64,000 bases of DNA from Streptomyces ferrugineus (GCF_015160855.1 NZ_CP063373.1:1674001-1738000), one strand, 5' to 3'. Counted from the first letter of the stretch, positions 53,228-62,348 are shown. Notes: generated by a model from the sequence alone, not told the origin. Made by a program: numbers and translations.

Positions 53228-53866
53228 ATGTCGGACAAGACCCCCGTCGACTTCTGGTTCGACCCGCTGTGCCCCTGGGCCTGGATGACCTCCCGCTGGG
53301 TGCTGGAGGTGGAGAAGGTGCGCGACATAGAGGTCCGCTGGCATCTGATGAGCCTCGCCGTCCTCAACGAGGACAAGCTGGACGACCTGCCCGAGGAGTA
53401 CCGCGAACTGCTCGAGACCAAGGCGTGGGGCCCGGTCCGGGTCGTCATCGCGGCGCAGGAGGAGCACGGCGCCGAGGTGCTCGGCGACCTCTACACCGCG
53501 CTCGGCACCCGCATCCACAACCAGGACGAGGGCCCCGGCAAGGAGACCGTCGCCGCCGCGCTGAAGGACGTCGGCCTGCCCGAGGCCCTCATGGAGCACT
53601 GGGACGGCACCCCCTACGAGCCGCAGCTGCGCGCCTCCCACAAGGAGGGCATCGACAAGGTCGGCCAGGAGGTCGGCACCCCCGTCATCGCGGTCCCCGG
53701 CGCCGACGGCGAACAGCTCGCCTTCTTCGGCCCGGTCGTCACCCCGGCCCCCCGGGGCGAGGAGGCCGCCAAGCTGTGGGACGGCACCCTCGCCGTGGCC
53801 TCCGTGCCGGGCTTCTACGAGATCAAGCGGACGCGGACGAAGGGGCCTGACTTCAGCAACCTGTAG
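53228..53866 (+). CDS. DsbA-family thiol protein, Rv2466c (mycothiol-dependent nitroreductase)-like
   Basis: 212 residues. The thioredoxin-fold start VDFWFDPLCPWAWMTSRWVLEVEKVRDIEVRW matches Mycobacterium Rv2466c almost residue for residue, as do AWGPVRVVIAAQEEHGA, GTRIHNQ, GTPVIAV and the C-terminal IKRTRTKGPDF. Rv2466c has a CPWC active site; here it is CPWA, so only the nucleophilic Cys remains. A monothiol enzyme using mycothiol is the likely chemistry. Cytoplasmic. ATG 53228 follows GAGGAGAG. It is divergent from the aminopeptidase gene and convergent (3 bp apart) with the zinc-ribbon gene. Confidence 0.9.
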   Translation: MSDKTPVDFWFDPLCPWAWMTSRWVLEVEKVRDIEVRWHLMSLAVLNEDKLDDLPEEYRELLETKAWGPVRVVIAAQEEHGAEVLGDLYTALGTRIHNQDEGPGKETVAAALKDVGLPEALMEHWDGTPYEPQLRASHKEGIDKVGQEVGTPVIAVPGADGEQLAFFGPVVTPAPRGEEAAKLWDGTLAVASVPGFYEIKRTRTKGPDFSNL

Positions 53867-53869
53867 GGG

Positions 53870-54079
53870 TCACTCGTCCGGCTCGGGGAACGATCCCCCG
53901 TCGTTGTGGTCCCCCAGCCGCTGGTAGCGCCGGCAGCCCTCGCGGCCGCAGCGGTAGTACGAGCCCAGGCGAGTGTGCCTGGGCTTGTGCTCCGCGACAT
54001 AGGCCTGCTCGCCGTCGTCGACGACCCGGAGAAACTCCTGGAGCGTGTCACCGCAGTTCCTGCACCGCATGGACACCAT
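53870..54079 (-). CDS. Small zinc-ribbon protein
   Basis: 69 residues. Cys pairs CRNC (about 6-9) and CGREGC (about 47-52) frame a basic middle, enough for one zinc ribbon. The acidic tail is GSFPEPDE. ATG 54079 is chosen because GGGAGGGG lies 4-5 bp upstream; ATG 54070 is internal. It lies 17 bp after the glycerophosphodiesterase gene on the same strand, so it is probably the last gene of that transcript. Function unknown. Confidence 0.75.
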   Translation of the reverse strand: MVSMRCRNCGDTLQEFLRVVDDGEQAYVAEHKPRHTRLGSYYRCGREGCRRYQRLGDHNDGGSFPEPDE

Positions 54080-54096
54080 GGGACCCCTCCCGCGCG

Positions 54097-55152
54097 TCAG
54101 CCCTTCCTGGCCATCACCGCCAGATCCGGGAAGTCGGTCACCACGGCGTCGACTCCCATCCCGTAGTACAGCGCGTACTCGGCGAACGCGTCCCCGAAAT
54201 CGTTCGCTCCGCTGCCGCGCCGGAACCGTGCCGCCAGGAACTGGTTCTCCGCACGGAAGGTGTACGGCCCCACCCGCAGCCCCGCCGCATGCGCGTCCGC
54301 CAGCAGGGAGGTGTCCACGAGCGAGGACTTGTCCGGCCCGATCCAGTCCGCGTACGCGGCGATCCGCGCCAGCCCCGCCGGCGTCATCATGTCCCGGTAC
54401 GTCGTCGGATCCCCGGCCGAGACCAGGTCGTACGGCCCGCCCGTGGTCCCCAGCGCCTGCCACAGCGGCACCCCCAGCCGCTCGGCCGCGATCCGCCGCA
54501 GGCTCGTCGGCTCGAAGGACTGCACGACACACTCGCGCCGCCCCAGCCGGTTGCGCCGGATCAGCCGCGCCAGTTGCGGCTCCAGGGGCAGGCCCAGCGA
54601 GCGGAAGTACGTCGGATGCTTGGTCTCCGGGAAGACCGCGATCGTCCGGCCGTGGGCCCTGGACAGCCCGCGCGCCAGATCGACGACCTCCTGGAAGGTC
54701 AGCACCCGGTCGCGGCCGTCGAACACGGTGTTGCGGTTGCGGACCTGCGGCAGCCGCTCCACCGCGCGCAGCGTCCTCAGCTCCGCCAGCGTGAAGTCCT
54801 CGGTGAACCAGCCCGTCACCGAACGCCCGTCCACGGTCCTGGTGGTACGGCGGTCCGCGAACTCCGGGTGCGCCGCCACGTCCGTCGTCTGCGAGATCTC
54901 GTTCTCGTGCCGGACCACCAGCACATGGTCCTTCGTCGGCACGAGGTCCGGTTCGATCCAGTCGGCGCCGGTCTGCACGGCGTAGGTGTACGAGGCCGCG
55001 GTGTGCTCGGGGCGCCAGCCGGCGGCGCCGCGATGGCCGATGACCACCGGGCCCCGGCCGGTCGGGGCGCGCTCGGCCGCGTGTGCGGGGAGGGCCGTGG
55101 CGGCCGGGGCCGCGGCGGCCGCGAGCAGGAGGGAACGGCGTCCGAGGTGCAT
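54097..55152 (-). CDS. Secreted glycerophosphodiester phosphodiesterase
   Basis: 351 residues. The signal sequence has an RR motif and Ala-rich core (LGRRSLLLAAAAAPAATALPAHAAE), suggesting Tat export. The GDPD TIM barrel begins VVIGHRGAAGWRPEHTAASY, with the catalytic His in HRGA and metal ligands in EPDLVPTKD; VFPETKHP carries a further ligand. A conserved C-terminal GVDAVVTDFPDLAV closes the barrel. It releases glycerol-3-phosphate from phospholipid headgroups outside the cell. ATG 55152 has AAGGGAG 5 bp upstream. It is 26 bp after the FGGY kinase, so part of the polyol operon. Confidence 0.92.
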   Translation of the reverse strand: MHLGRRSLLLAAAAAPAATALPAHAAERAPTGRGPVVIGHRGAAGWRPEHTAASYTYAVQTGADWIEPDLVPTKDHVLVVRHENEISQTTDVAAHPEFADRRTTRTVDGRSVTGWFTEDFTLAELRTLRAVERLPQVRNRNTVFDGRDRVLTFQEVVDLARGLSRAHGRTIAVFPETKHPTYFRSLGLPLEPQLARLIRRNRLGRRECVVQSFEPTSLRRIAAERLGVPLWQALGTTGGPYDLVSAGDPTTYRDMMTPAGLARIAAYADWIGPDKSSLVDTSLLADAHAAGLRVGPYTFRAENQFLAARFRRGSGANDFGDAFAEYALYYGMGVDAVVTDFPDLAVMARKG

Positions 55153-55178
55153 GTGACTCCCTTGTGTCGTCGGGTCGT

Positions 55179-56600
55179 TCACGCGCGAGTGCGGTCCCGT
55201 GCCTGGGCCAGCCGGGCCAGATGGTCCTCGTAGAGGTTCGCGTAGTACGCCGCCCTGGCCGCGTCCGGCTCCACGACCGCCGTCGGCTCGGTCCAGGCCG
55301 CCGCGTCCAGGGCGGCCCCGAACCGCTCCGCCGCCGCCAGCACCGCGCCCCGCGCCCCCACTTCACCCTCGACGACCCGCAGCGGCCGGCCCAGGACATC
55401 CGCGAGCAGCCGCATCCAGGCGGGGCTGCGCGTGCCGCCGCCGCACACCGCGAGGGAACCGGTCAGCCCCGCCGCCTGAAGGCAGTGCCGGGCCGCGAAG
55501 CCGATGCCCTCACAGGTGGCGCGGACCAGATCGGCCTTCGTGGACTCCAGGCAGACGCCGGTGAGTTCGGCGCGCAGCCGGGGTTCGACGAAGGGGGCGC
55601 GCTCGCCCGACGGGGCGAAGTACGGCAGCACACGGACGCCGTTGGCTCCGGGCGGGGTCTCGGCGAGCAGGGCGTCGACCTCCTCGTGCCCGACGCCGGT
55701 CGTCGTCAGCACCCAGTCCAGGGCCGCCGTACCGACCATCGCGGGCATGGCGCGCAGCCAGTGGCCGGGACGGTCGGTGGAGATGTACAGGCCGGCCGGC
55801 TCGCCCTTCAGATCCAGGTCGGTCGTGGCGACCAGGCTGGCCAGGCAGGTGCCGACGATCAGCAGCCCGTCGCCCGGGGCGGTCACGCCCGCGCCGAGTG
55901 CGCAGGACGGCAGATCGTACGGGCCGTTCGCGAGCCGCGTCCCCGGTGGCAGCCCCTCGCGCGCCTCGGCCGTCGCGATCGGATCGCCGATCGGCGCCAG
56001 CAGACCCCGGCGGTGCGTCAGGCCCAGCAGCTCCACGACCCGGTTGTCGTACGTCCGGGTGCGCGGGTCGAGGAACGGCATCGACGCGTCCGAGACATCG
56101 GTCGTCGCCGGGGCGCCGGTCAGCCGGCGGAAGACCATGTCCTTGCAGTACAGGGCCGTGGCCGCGGCGTCGAGGGCCGCGGGCTCGTAGCGGTCGAACC
56201 AGGCCAGCAGCGGGCCCGGGCACCCGGGGAACATCGCGCTGCCCGTGCGGCGGAAGACGGTCTCGAACGTGCCGTCCGCCAGCCACTGGTCGAGCAGCTC
56301 ATGCGCCCGGCCGTCCATCCAGGAGGCGGCGGGACGGACCGGGCGGCCCGCCGCGTCGACCAGCCAGACCCCGTCGCCCTGCCCGGTCAGGCCGGCCAGC
56401 TCGACCGGTTCCGCGATGCGGGCGGTGAGCGCGTCGAGCACGCCGACCACCGCGGCGTACACCTCCTCCATGTCCTGCTCGACGTGACCGCCGTGCAGGG
56501 CGAGGGCCACGGGGCGTGCCTCGACGGCGAGTTCGCGGCCGTCGGAGTCGAAGGCGGCGGCCTTCACCGTGGACGTGCCCACGTCGATGCCGATGTACAT
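55179..56600 (-). CDS. FGGY-family carbohydrate kinase
   Basis: 473 residues. The phosphate-1 motif is YIGIDVGTSTVKAAAFDSDG at the N-terminus; GLTGQGDGVWLVD and SWMDGRA follow; the FGGY C-terminal region has VCGGGTRSPAWMRLLADVLG. The family phosphorylates pentuloses, glycerol, erythritol and other polyols. Within a polyol-type ABC operon with a DeoR regulator, erythritol/xylulose-type substrates are most likely; the exact one cannot be read. ATG 56600 is chosen (GAGGTG 7 bp upstream) over GTG 56606. A different FGGY kinase starts divergently at 63941. Confidence 0.9.
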   Translation of the reverse strand: MYIGIDVGTSTVKAAAFDSDGRELAVEARPVALALHGGHVEQDMEEVYAAVVGVLDALTARIAEPVELAGLTGQGDGVWLVDAAGRPVRPAASWMDGRAHELLDQWLADGTFETVFRRTGSAMFPGCPGPLLAWFDRYEPAALDAAATALYCKDMVFRRLTGAPATTDVSDASMPFLDPRTRTYDNRVVELLGLTHRRGLLAPIGDPIATAEAREGLPPGTRLANGPYDLPSCALGAGVTAPGDGLLIVGTCLASLVATTDLDLKGEPAGLYISTDRPGHWLRAMPAMVGTAALDWVLTTTGVGHEEVDALLAETPPGANGVRVLPYFAPSGERAPFVEPRLRAELTGVCLESTKADLVRATCEGIGFAARHCLQAAGLTGSLAVCGGGTRSPAWMRLLADVLGRPLRVVEGEVGARGAVLAAAERFGAALDAAAWTEPTAVVEPDAARAAYYANLYEDHLARLAQARDRTRA

Positions 56601-56648
56601 TCCCACCCACCTCTTTGGCTTGGCCGGCTGTGCACTGCTGTCCGCGTC

Positions 56649-57677
56649 TCAGGTCAGGGCGTGTGCCAGCGGCTCGCCCCGTGCCCAGCGGCCCACCTCC
56701 GCCGCCGCGATCGCCGCCGCCTTCCGCGCCACCTCGCGGGACGCTCCGCCCAGATGCGGGGTCAGGACCACGCGGTCGGCGAGGGCGTGCAGGCGGGAGC
56801 GCGCGGGCAGCGGCTCCTGTACGTAGGTGTCCAGGGCCGCCGCCGAGAGGTGCCCGGTCTCCAGCGCGGTGCACAGGGCGTCCTCGTCCAGCAGCGGACC
56901 GCGCGCCGCGTTCACGACCACCGAGCCGCGCGGCAGCAGCGCCAGTTCACGGGCGCCGATCAGGCCCCGGGTCTCGGTGGTCAGGCGGGCATGGAGCGTG
57001 ATCACACGTGACTGGCCGAGGAGTTCGTCGAGGGCGTGGATCCGCAGGCCGTGGATCTCGCCCTGCACGTACGGGTCGTAGACCATCACCCGCGCCCCGA
57101 AGGCGCACAGCACGCGGGCGACCCGGCTGCCCACCGCCCCGTAGCCGACCAGCCCCACCGGCAGGTCCTCCAGCTCCAGGCCGCTGTGCTCGTAGGTGTA
57201 GTAGGTGGCGCCCTCCCAACTGCCCTGCCGGGCCAGGAGGTCATGGGCCTGCGGGATCCGGCGCAGCGCCGCCAGCATCAGGCCCACGGTGAACTCGGCG
57301 GTGGCGGCGGCGTTGCGGCCGGGGGCGTAGCACACCCGCACGTCGTGTCGCTTGGCCGCGTCGAGGTTGACGTTCACGGGTCCGCCCCGGCAGACGACGA
57401 CCAGCCGCAGGTCGGGGCAGGCGTCGAGGACGCGTTCCGTCACCGGGCCCATCTGGGTGACCAGCACCTGTGCGCCCGCGAGCGCCTCGATCAGCTCGTC
57501 CTCGGCGTCGCTCGCCTCCGTCACCTCGGCGACGGGGCCGAAGGGGACAAGGGGCCAGCCGAGCCGCAACTCGACGACGTCGCCGGTGAGTTCGTGGGCG
57601 AGCGCCTCCTTGATGAGCGACGGCAGGACGAAGTGGTCGCCGGCGGCCACCACACGCACACGGTTCCCGTTGGTCAT
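56649..57677 (-). CDS. D-isomer-specific 2-hydroxyacid dehydrogenase
   Basis: 342 residues. The NAD-binding Rossmann motif is GLVGYGAVGSRVARVL (about 178-193). Catalytic residues are Arg in VVVNAARGPLLDED, Glu in the DTYVQEPLP segment and His in LTPHLGGAS. It resembles the phosphoglycerate/erythronate dehydrogenase group, whose members oxidise sugar acids or their phosphates. In this operon it would act after the kinase or on an aldonate; substrate inferred only. ATG 57677 overlaps the ATPase stop by 4 bp. Confidence 0.9.
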   Translation of the reverse strand: MTNGNRVRVVAAGDHFVLPSLIKEALAHELTGDVVELRLGWPLVPFGPVAEVTEASDAEDELIEALAGAQVLVTQMGPVTERVLDACPDLRLVVVCRGGPVNVNLDAAKRHDVRVCYAPGRNAAATAEFTVGLMLAALRRIPQAHDLLARQGSWEGATYYTYEHSGLELEDLPVGLVGYGAVGSRVARVLCAFGARVMVYDPYVQGEIHGLRIHALDELLGQSRVITLHARLTTETRGLIGARELALLPRGSVVVNAARGPLLDEDALCTALETGHLSAAALDTYVQEPLPARSRLHALADRVVLTPHLGGASREVARKAAAIAAAEVGRWARGEPLAHALT

Positions 57678-58753
57678 CGCAGGGAGTCTCCCGTCTCGGC
57701 GTCGAAGACATGGGTGAGGTCGGGGTCGGGGGTGACCCGGACGCGGTCGTCGTGGGCGAGGCGGACCTCGGGGTCGGTGAGGACGACGAGGGGGCTTTCG
57801 ACGCCGTCGAGGGCGAGGGTGGCGATGCCGGCCTCCAGCAGGGGCTCGTGGGCGACGACCCTGGCGGGCAGGCCGTCGTCGCCGGTGAGGTGCACGTCCT
57901 CCGGGCGGATGCCGACGATCACCTCGCGGCCGGCCGGCACCCGCACGGGGAGGGCGATCCGCGCCGTCTCGGACAGGCGGGCGTGGCCGTCGTCCGTCAC
58001 GGTGCCGGGGAGGAGGTTGACGGCCGGTTCGCCCACGAAGTCCGCGACGAAGACGTTGGCGGGGCTGTCGTAGATCTCGTACGGGGTGCCGAGCTGCTGG
58101 ATCACGCCGTCCTTCATCACGGCGATCCGGTCGGCGAGGGAGAGGGCCTCCTCCTGGTCGTGGGTGACCAGGATGGTGGTGTGGCCCAGGTCGCGCTGGA
58201 TGCGTTTGAGTTCGCGGCGGGTGGTGTCGCGCTGGGCGGCGTCCAGGTGGGACAGCGGCTCGTCGAGGAGGAGCACGTCCGGTTCGCGGATCAGGGCGCG
58301 GGCCAGGGACACGCGCTGCTTCTGGCCGCTGGACAGGCCCGCCGGGCGGGCGTCGAGGATGGCGGTGAGGTCGACGCGTTCGGCGATGTCCTTGACCTTG
58401 CGGTCGACGTCTCCCCGGTCGGCCTTCTTACGCGCCTTGAGGCCGAACGCCAGGTTCTCCGCCACCGTCAGCGGCGGGTAGAGGGCGTAGTTCTCGAAGG
58501 CGACCCCGATGTTGCGCCGCTGGGCCGGGCGGGAGATCACCGACGAGCCGCCGACCAGGATGTCCCCGCCGGTCACCGTCTCCAGCCCGGCGATCATCCG
58601 CAGGGTGGTGGACTTCCCGCAGCCCGACGGGCCGAGCAGGCCGAGCAGTTCGCCGGAGCGCAGGGTCAGGTCGATGCCGCGGACGGCGTCCACCGACGGG
58701 CGGCCCCGCGCCGAGAAGGTCTTGCGCAGATCACGTAGCTCCAGCTCGGTCAT
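57674..58753 (-). CDS. Carbohydrate ABC transporter ATPase 1, UgpC/MalK type
   Basis: 359 residues. Walker A is GPSGCGKST, the signature is LSSGQKQRVSLARAL, Walker B is VLLLDEPLSHLD, and the H-loop is LVTHDQEEA. A C-terminal OB/TOBE domain is present (VIVGIRPEDVHL). Unusually, the Q-loop reads FENYALYP, with Glu where MalK-type proteins have Gln. It is one of two different ATPases in the operon, which probably form a heterodimer. ATG 58753 has AAGGG 6 bp upstream and overlaps the DeoR gene by 23 bp. Confidence 0.92.
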   Translation of the reverse strand: MTELELRDLRKTFSARGRPSVDAVRGIDLTLRSGELLGLLGPSGCGKSTTLRMIAGLETVTGGDILVGGSSVISRPAQRRNIGVAFENYALYPPLTVAENLAFGLKARKKADRGDVDRKVKDIAERVDLTAILDARPAGLSSGQKQRVSLARALIREPDVLLLDEPLSHLDAAQRDTTRRELKRIQRDLGHTTILVTHDQEEALSLADRIAVMKDGVIQQLGTPYEIYDSPANVFVADFVGEPAVNLLPGTVTDDGHARLSETARIALPVRVPAGREVIVGIRPEDVHLTGDDGLPARVVAHEPLLEAGIATLALDGVESPLVVLTDPEVRLAHDDRVRVTPDPDLTHVFDAETGDSLR

Positions 58754-59561
58754 CGCTGCCCTTCGTCGCGCAGACTTCGTAACGGACCTTGTGCTCGTCC
58801 AGGTCCCGCAGCGCCTCCGCCGACGCCCCGTCGTCCACGAGGAGCAGGTCGAAGTGGGAGAGGGGGACCACCCGGTGCAGGGCGACCCGGGCGAGCTTGG
58901 TGTGGTCGATCAGCAGGATGTTGCGGGCGGCCACGTCGAGCATGGCCCGCTTCACCGACACGATGTGCTGCTCCTGGTGGTAGGCGTAACCCCCGTGCAC
59001 GGCCGACGTCGACGCGAAGCACACGTCCACGCGCAGCTGCTCGATCGCCTCGACGCAGGACACGCCGAGGAAGGAGGAGTGCAGCGGGTCGTAGTCGCCG
59101 CCGAGGGCCATCAGATGGATGCCGCGCTGGTCGGAGAGGAGGTTGATGGCCTCCAGGAAGTTGGTGACGACCGTGAGGGGGGTTATCTCGCCGAGGCGCA
59201 GTCTGCGGGCTATCTCCAGGGTGGAGGTGGAGTCGTCCAGCATGATGGCCATGCCGGGCTCGATCAGCTTCAGCGCGCGGTCGGCGACGGCGGCCTTCTC
59301 GGCGCGCATGGTCTTCAGCCGGTACTGGACGTTGGACTCGAAGACACCGGAGGGCTGTGCGGTCACGCCACCCCGGAACTTCCTGACGATGCCCTGCCGT
59401 TCGAGCTCGTCCAGGTCCCGGTGGATGGTCATCAGGCTCACCCCGAACCGCTCGGCCAGCTCGGCGGCCGTCGCCGAGCCGTCGGCGAGGACCTGCTCGG
59501 CCATGGCGGCCTGGCGGGCGGCGGGGCCCTGCTGTGGTGCGTTGGTCAATCCCCGGTTCAT
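58731..59561 (-). CDS. DeoR-family transcriptional regulator
   Basis: 276 residues. The N-terminal helix-turn-helix (about 15-65) contains RQAAMAEQVLADGSATAAELAERFGVSLMTIHRDLDELERQG, and the C-terminal DeoRC effector domain has AIMLDDSTSTLEIARRL, TVVTNFLEAINLL and the LLIDHTKLARVAL segment. Such regulators sense phosphorylated sugars or polyols. It is embedded between the two ATPase genes, overlapping both, so it is autoregulated with the operon. Its probable operator is the GTTAACA pair at 63814-63841. Confidence 0.92.
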   Translation of the reverse strand: MNRGLTNAPQQGPAARQAAMAEQVLADGSATAAELAERFGVSLMTIHRDLDELERQGIVRKFRGGVTAQPSGVFESNVQYRLKTMRAEKAAVADRALKLIEPGMAIMLDDSTSTLEIARRLRLGEITPLTVVTNFLEAINLLSDQRGIHLMALGGDYDPLHSSFLGVSCVEAIEQLRVDVCFASTSAVHGGYAYHQEQHIVSVKRAMLDVAARNILLIDHTKLARVALHRVVPLSHFDLLLVDDGASAEALRDLDEHKVRYEVCATKGSDDRAGAT

Positions 59562-60643
59562 GGTCCGATCCTTCGTCCTGGACGCTCCGGCCGGTCGGCC
59601 TCGAACAGCAGCAGGTTCTCAGGCCGGACCGACAGGCGTACCGGATCGTCGGGCCGCAGCCCCGCCGCCTCGCCGCGCGGGGCGACCAGCGACACATGCT
59701 GCTCGCCCAGCCGGACGGTGACCTCCACGGACCGGCCGAGCACCTCCGTGACGTAGACGGTGCCGGACAGCTCGTGGCCGGGGCCCTCGCCGAGGGTGAG
59801 ATCGCGCGGGCGGACACCGATCAGCACCTGAGTGCCGGGGGCCGCCGGGGCCGGTGTCGGCAGCTCGACCTTGCCGTCCGCCGACGCAAAGCCCCCGTCG
59901 GCCGCGACGACGCCCGGCAGCAGATTGATCCGGGGGCGGCCGAAGGCCCGCGCGACCTCCGTGTCCCGGGGCCGGTACCAGATCTCCTCCCGCGTCCCCG
60001 TCTGCACGATCCGCCCGTCCCGGATGACGCCGATCCGGTCGCCCAGCGCCAGTGCCTCCACGGAGTCATGGGTGACGTAGAGGGTCGTGGTGCGCTGTAC
60101 GGCCCCGATCGCCTTCAGCTCCGCCCGCATCTGCTGGCGCAGCTTGGCGTCCAGGTGGGACAGGGGCTCGTCGAGGAGGAAGGCCCGGGCCGGGCGGACC
60201 AGGACGCGGCCCAGGGCGACGCGCTGGCGCTGGCCGTTGGAGAGCCGGCCGACCGGGCGGTCCAGCAGGGCCGAGATGCCGAGGAGCTCGGCGATCTCGC
60301 CGATCCGCTCCCGGGCCCGCGCGGCGGGGAGGCGGTGGCGTGGGGAGCGCAGCGGCGAGGCCAGGTTGTCGTAGGCCGACCTGTGCGGGTAGAGGGCGTA
60401 GCTCTCGAAGCACATCGCCACGCCGCGGTCGTACGGCTCGACGCCCCGCATGTCCCGGCCGTCGAGCTCGACCGTGCCGGCGTCGGGGGTCTCAAGCCCG
60501 GCGACGGTCTTCAGGGTCGTGGTCTTGCCGGCGCCCGAAGGGCCGAGCAGACAGAAGAACTCGCCCTCGCGGACGTCCAGTTCCAGGTCGTCCAGTGCGG
60601 TGACCTTGCCGTACGTCTTGCGGACGCCCGACAGCCGGATCAT
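59558..60643 (-). CDS. Carbohydrate ABC transporter ATPase 2, UgpC/MalK type
   Basis: 361 residues. Walker A is GPSGAGKTT, the Q-loop position reads CFESYALYP (Glu for Gln, as in ATPase 1), the signature is LSNGQRQRVALGRVL, Walker B is FLLDEPLSHLD, and the H-loop is YVTHD. A TOBE domain follows (VLIGVRPRDLTL). ATG 60643 overlaps the permease stop by 4 bp and its stop overlaps the DeoR start by 4 bp. Two ATPases with one permease pair recalls the rhizobial glycerol importer GlpSTPQV (from memory). Confidence 0.92.
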   Translation of the reverse strand: MIRLSGVRKTYGKVTALDDLELDVREGEFFCLLGPSGAGKTTTLKTVAGLETPDAGTVELDGRDMRGVEPYDRGVAMCFESYALYPHRSAYDNLASPLRSPRHRLPAARARERIGEIAELLGISALLDRPVGRLSNGQRQRVALGRVLVRPARAFLLDEPLSHLDAKLRQQMRAELKAIGAVQRTTTLYVTHDSVEALALGDRIGVIRDGRIVQTGTREEIWYRPRDTEVARAFGRPRINLLPGVVAADGGFASADGKVELPTPAPAAPGTQVLIGVRPRDLTLGEGPGHELSGTVYVTEVLGRSVEVTVRLGEQHVSLVAPRGEAAGLRPDDPVRLSVRPENLLLFEADRPERPGRRIGP

Positions 60644-61470
60644 GACTTCACCGCCCCGAACGACAGGCCCCGCACCAGATACCGCTGGATGGTGAGGGCC
60701 AGCAGCAGCGGCGGTACGACGGAGACCAGCGCGGCGGCGGCCGTGAGGTTGTACTTGGGCCGGTCGCCGCCGAGGAAGGACAGGGCACCCACGGTCACGG
60801 TCTGGGCCTCGTTGGAGGTCAGGATCAGCGGGAAGACGAAGTTGTTCCAGGCGAAGATGAAGGCCAGCAGGGACACGGCCGCGACCCCCGGCTTCACCAG
60901 CGGCAGGGCCACCTTCACGAACGCCTGCTTGCGGGTGTAGCCGTCCAGCAGCGCCGCCTGCTCCAGTTCGGGGGTCAGATCGGCGAAGTAGGACCGCATG
61001 ATCCACACGATCAGCGGCAGGGTGACGAGCTGGAGCACCCACACCATGCCGACGTACGTGTCGAACAGTCCCAGCTTCTGGTACAGCACGAACAGCGGGA
61101 TGATCACGGTGAGTTCGGGCGCGAACCGGAACGACAGCAGCGTGAACATCAGGTTCTCCGAGCCCTTGAACCGCCAGCGGGCCGAGGCGTACGCCGCCGG
61201 AAGACCGACGACCAGCGACAGCGCCACCGCGCCCAGCGACACCACCAGGCTGTTGACGAAGAACCGCACGAACGGGATGCCCTCGCTGTCGCCGAGGACC
61301 GTGCGGTAGCCGTCGAGGGTGGGAGAGAAGGAGAAGTAGGTGGAGAACAGCTCGTTCGTCGGCTTCAGGGACAGGATCACCATCCAGGCGATCGGGAACA
61401 GCGCGAAGACGAAGTAGAGGATGAGGGCGGCGTCGGCCAGCCATCCCAACAGGCGCTTTCTGACGGTCAT
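60640..61470 (-). CDS. Carbohydrate ABC transporter permease, MalG type
   Basis: 276 residues with six membrane helices, the first at about 12-35 (ADAALILYFVFALFPIAWMVILSL). The EAA loop reads PELEQAALLDGYTRKQAFVKV followed by ALPLVKPG (shown in two parts). It forms the import channel with the permease encoded just upstream. ATG 61470 overlaps that permease's stop by 4 bp. Confidence 0.93.
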   Translation of the reverse strand: MTVRKRLLGWLADAALILYFVFALFPIAWMVILSLKPTNELFSTYFSFSPTLDGYRTVLGDSEGIPFVRFFVNSLVVSLGAVALSLVVGLPAAYASARWRFKGSENLMFTLLSFRFAPELTVIIPLFVLYQKLGLFDTYVGMVWVLQLVTLPLIVWIMRSYFADLTPELEQAALLDGYTRKQAFVKVALPLVKPGVAAVSLLAFIFAWNNFVFPLILTSNEAQTVTVGALSFLGGDRPKYNLTAAAALVSVVPPLLLALTIQRYLVRGLSFGAVKS

Positions 61471-62348
61471 TTCACCTCCGCGGCCTTCCGCTGGATCTTG
61501 CCCAGGTGCTTCACCAGCACCATCGCGGCGAGATACACCACCGCCCACAGCACGATCGTGTAGCTGATGCCGAACGAGTACCGCTGAAAGCGGATCGCCT
61601 CCAGATAGGCCCGGATCTGGAGCACGACGGTCGAGTCGCCCGGACCGCCCTCCGTCAGGGCGTAGATGATGTCGAACACCTTCAGCGAGTCCATGAACCG
61701 GAAGATCACCGCGACCAGGACGTACGGCCACAGCATCGGCAGCGTCAGCCGCCGGAAGGTGTACCACCAGCCCGCCCCGTCGACGGCCGCAGCCTCGAAG
61801 GGGGACGTCGGCAGCGAGCGCAGCCCGGCGAGCGCCAGGATCGCGACGAACGGCGTGTACACCCACACGTCCACGGCGATGGACGACAGCAGTGCGCCGG
61901 TCGGGGTGTCCGTCCACTGGACCCCGCCCAGCCCGAAGGGTCTGAGCAGGTGGTTCACGACCCCGACCGACGGCTGGAGCATCAGCTTCCAGATGATCGC
62001 CGCGATCACCGGTGCGATCATCAGCGGCAGGATCAGGATCTTCTCCAGCACCCGCCCGACGAGCGTCGACCGGTGCAGCAGCAGGGCCACGGCCACGCCC
62101 AGCACGGTCTCCACGGCGGCCGCCCCGACCGCGTACAGCACCGTCACCCACGCCGAGTTCCAGAACGCCTCCTGCGTGAAGACGGTCTCGTAGTTCTCGA
62201 ACCGCACCATGTCCGGCTGCGGCTTGCTCGCCGAGAAGTCGAACAGCGTGTAGTAGAGGCCGAGCCCGAAGGGGTAGAGGATTCCGCAGGTCAGCAGCAG
62301 GGCGGGGACGATCAGGAGGTACGGGCGAAGGGCGAGCCGCCATCCCAT
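61467..62348 (-). CDS. Carbohydrate ABC transporter permease, MalF type
   Basis: 293 residues with six membrane helices; the first is LRPYLLIVPALLLTCGILYPF at about 7-27. The EAA loop is SPFEAAAVDGAGWWYTFRRL followed by TLPMLWP. The length fits the short MalF branch used for small sugars and polyols, without the large periplasmic loop of maltose MalF. ATG 62348 is 4 bp after the binding-protein stop. Confidence 0.93.
   Translation of the reverse strand: MGWRLALRPYLLIVPALLLTCGILYPFGLGLYYTLFDFSASKPQPDMVRFENYETVFTQEAFWNSAWVTVLYAVGAAAVETVLGVAVALLLHRSTLVGRVLEKILILPLMIAPVIAAIIWKLMLQPSVGVVNHLLRPFGLGGVQWTDTPTGALLSSIAVDVWVYTPFVAILALAGLRSLPTSPFEAAAVDGAGWWYTFRRLTLPMLWPYVLVAVIFRFMDSLKVFDIIYALTEGGPGDSTVVLQIRAYLEAIRFQRYSFGISYTIVLWAVVYLAAMVLVKHLGKIQRKAAEVK

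Noticed and set aside
50599..53850. 1083-codon plus-strand frame opposite the second aminopeptidase
   Set aside because: Shadow of the M1 gene; the real plus-strand gene here starts at 53228 in another frame.
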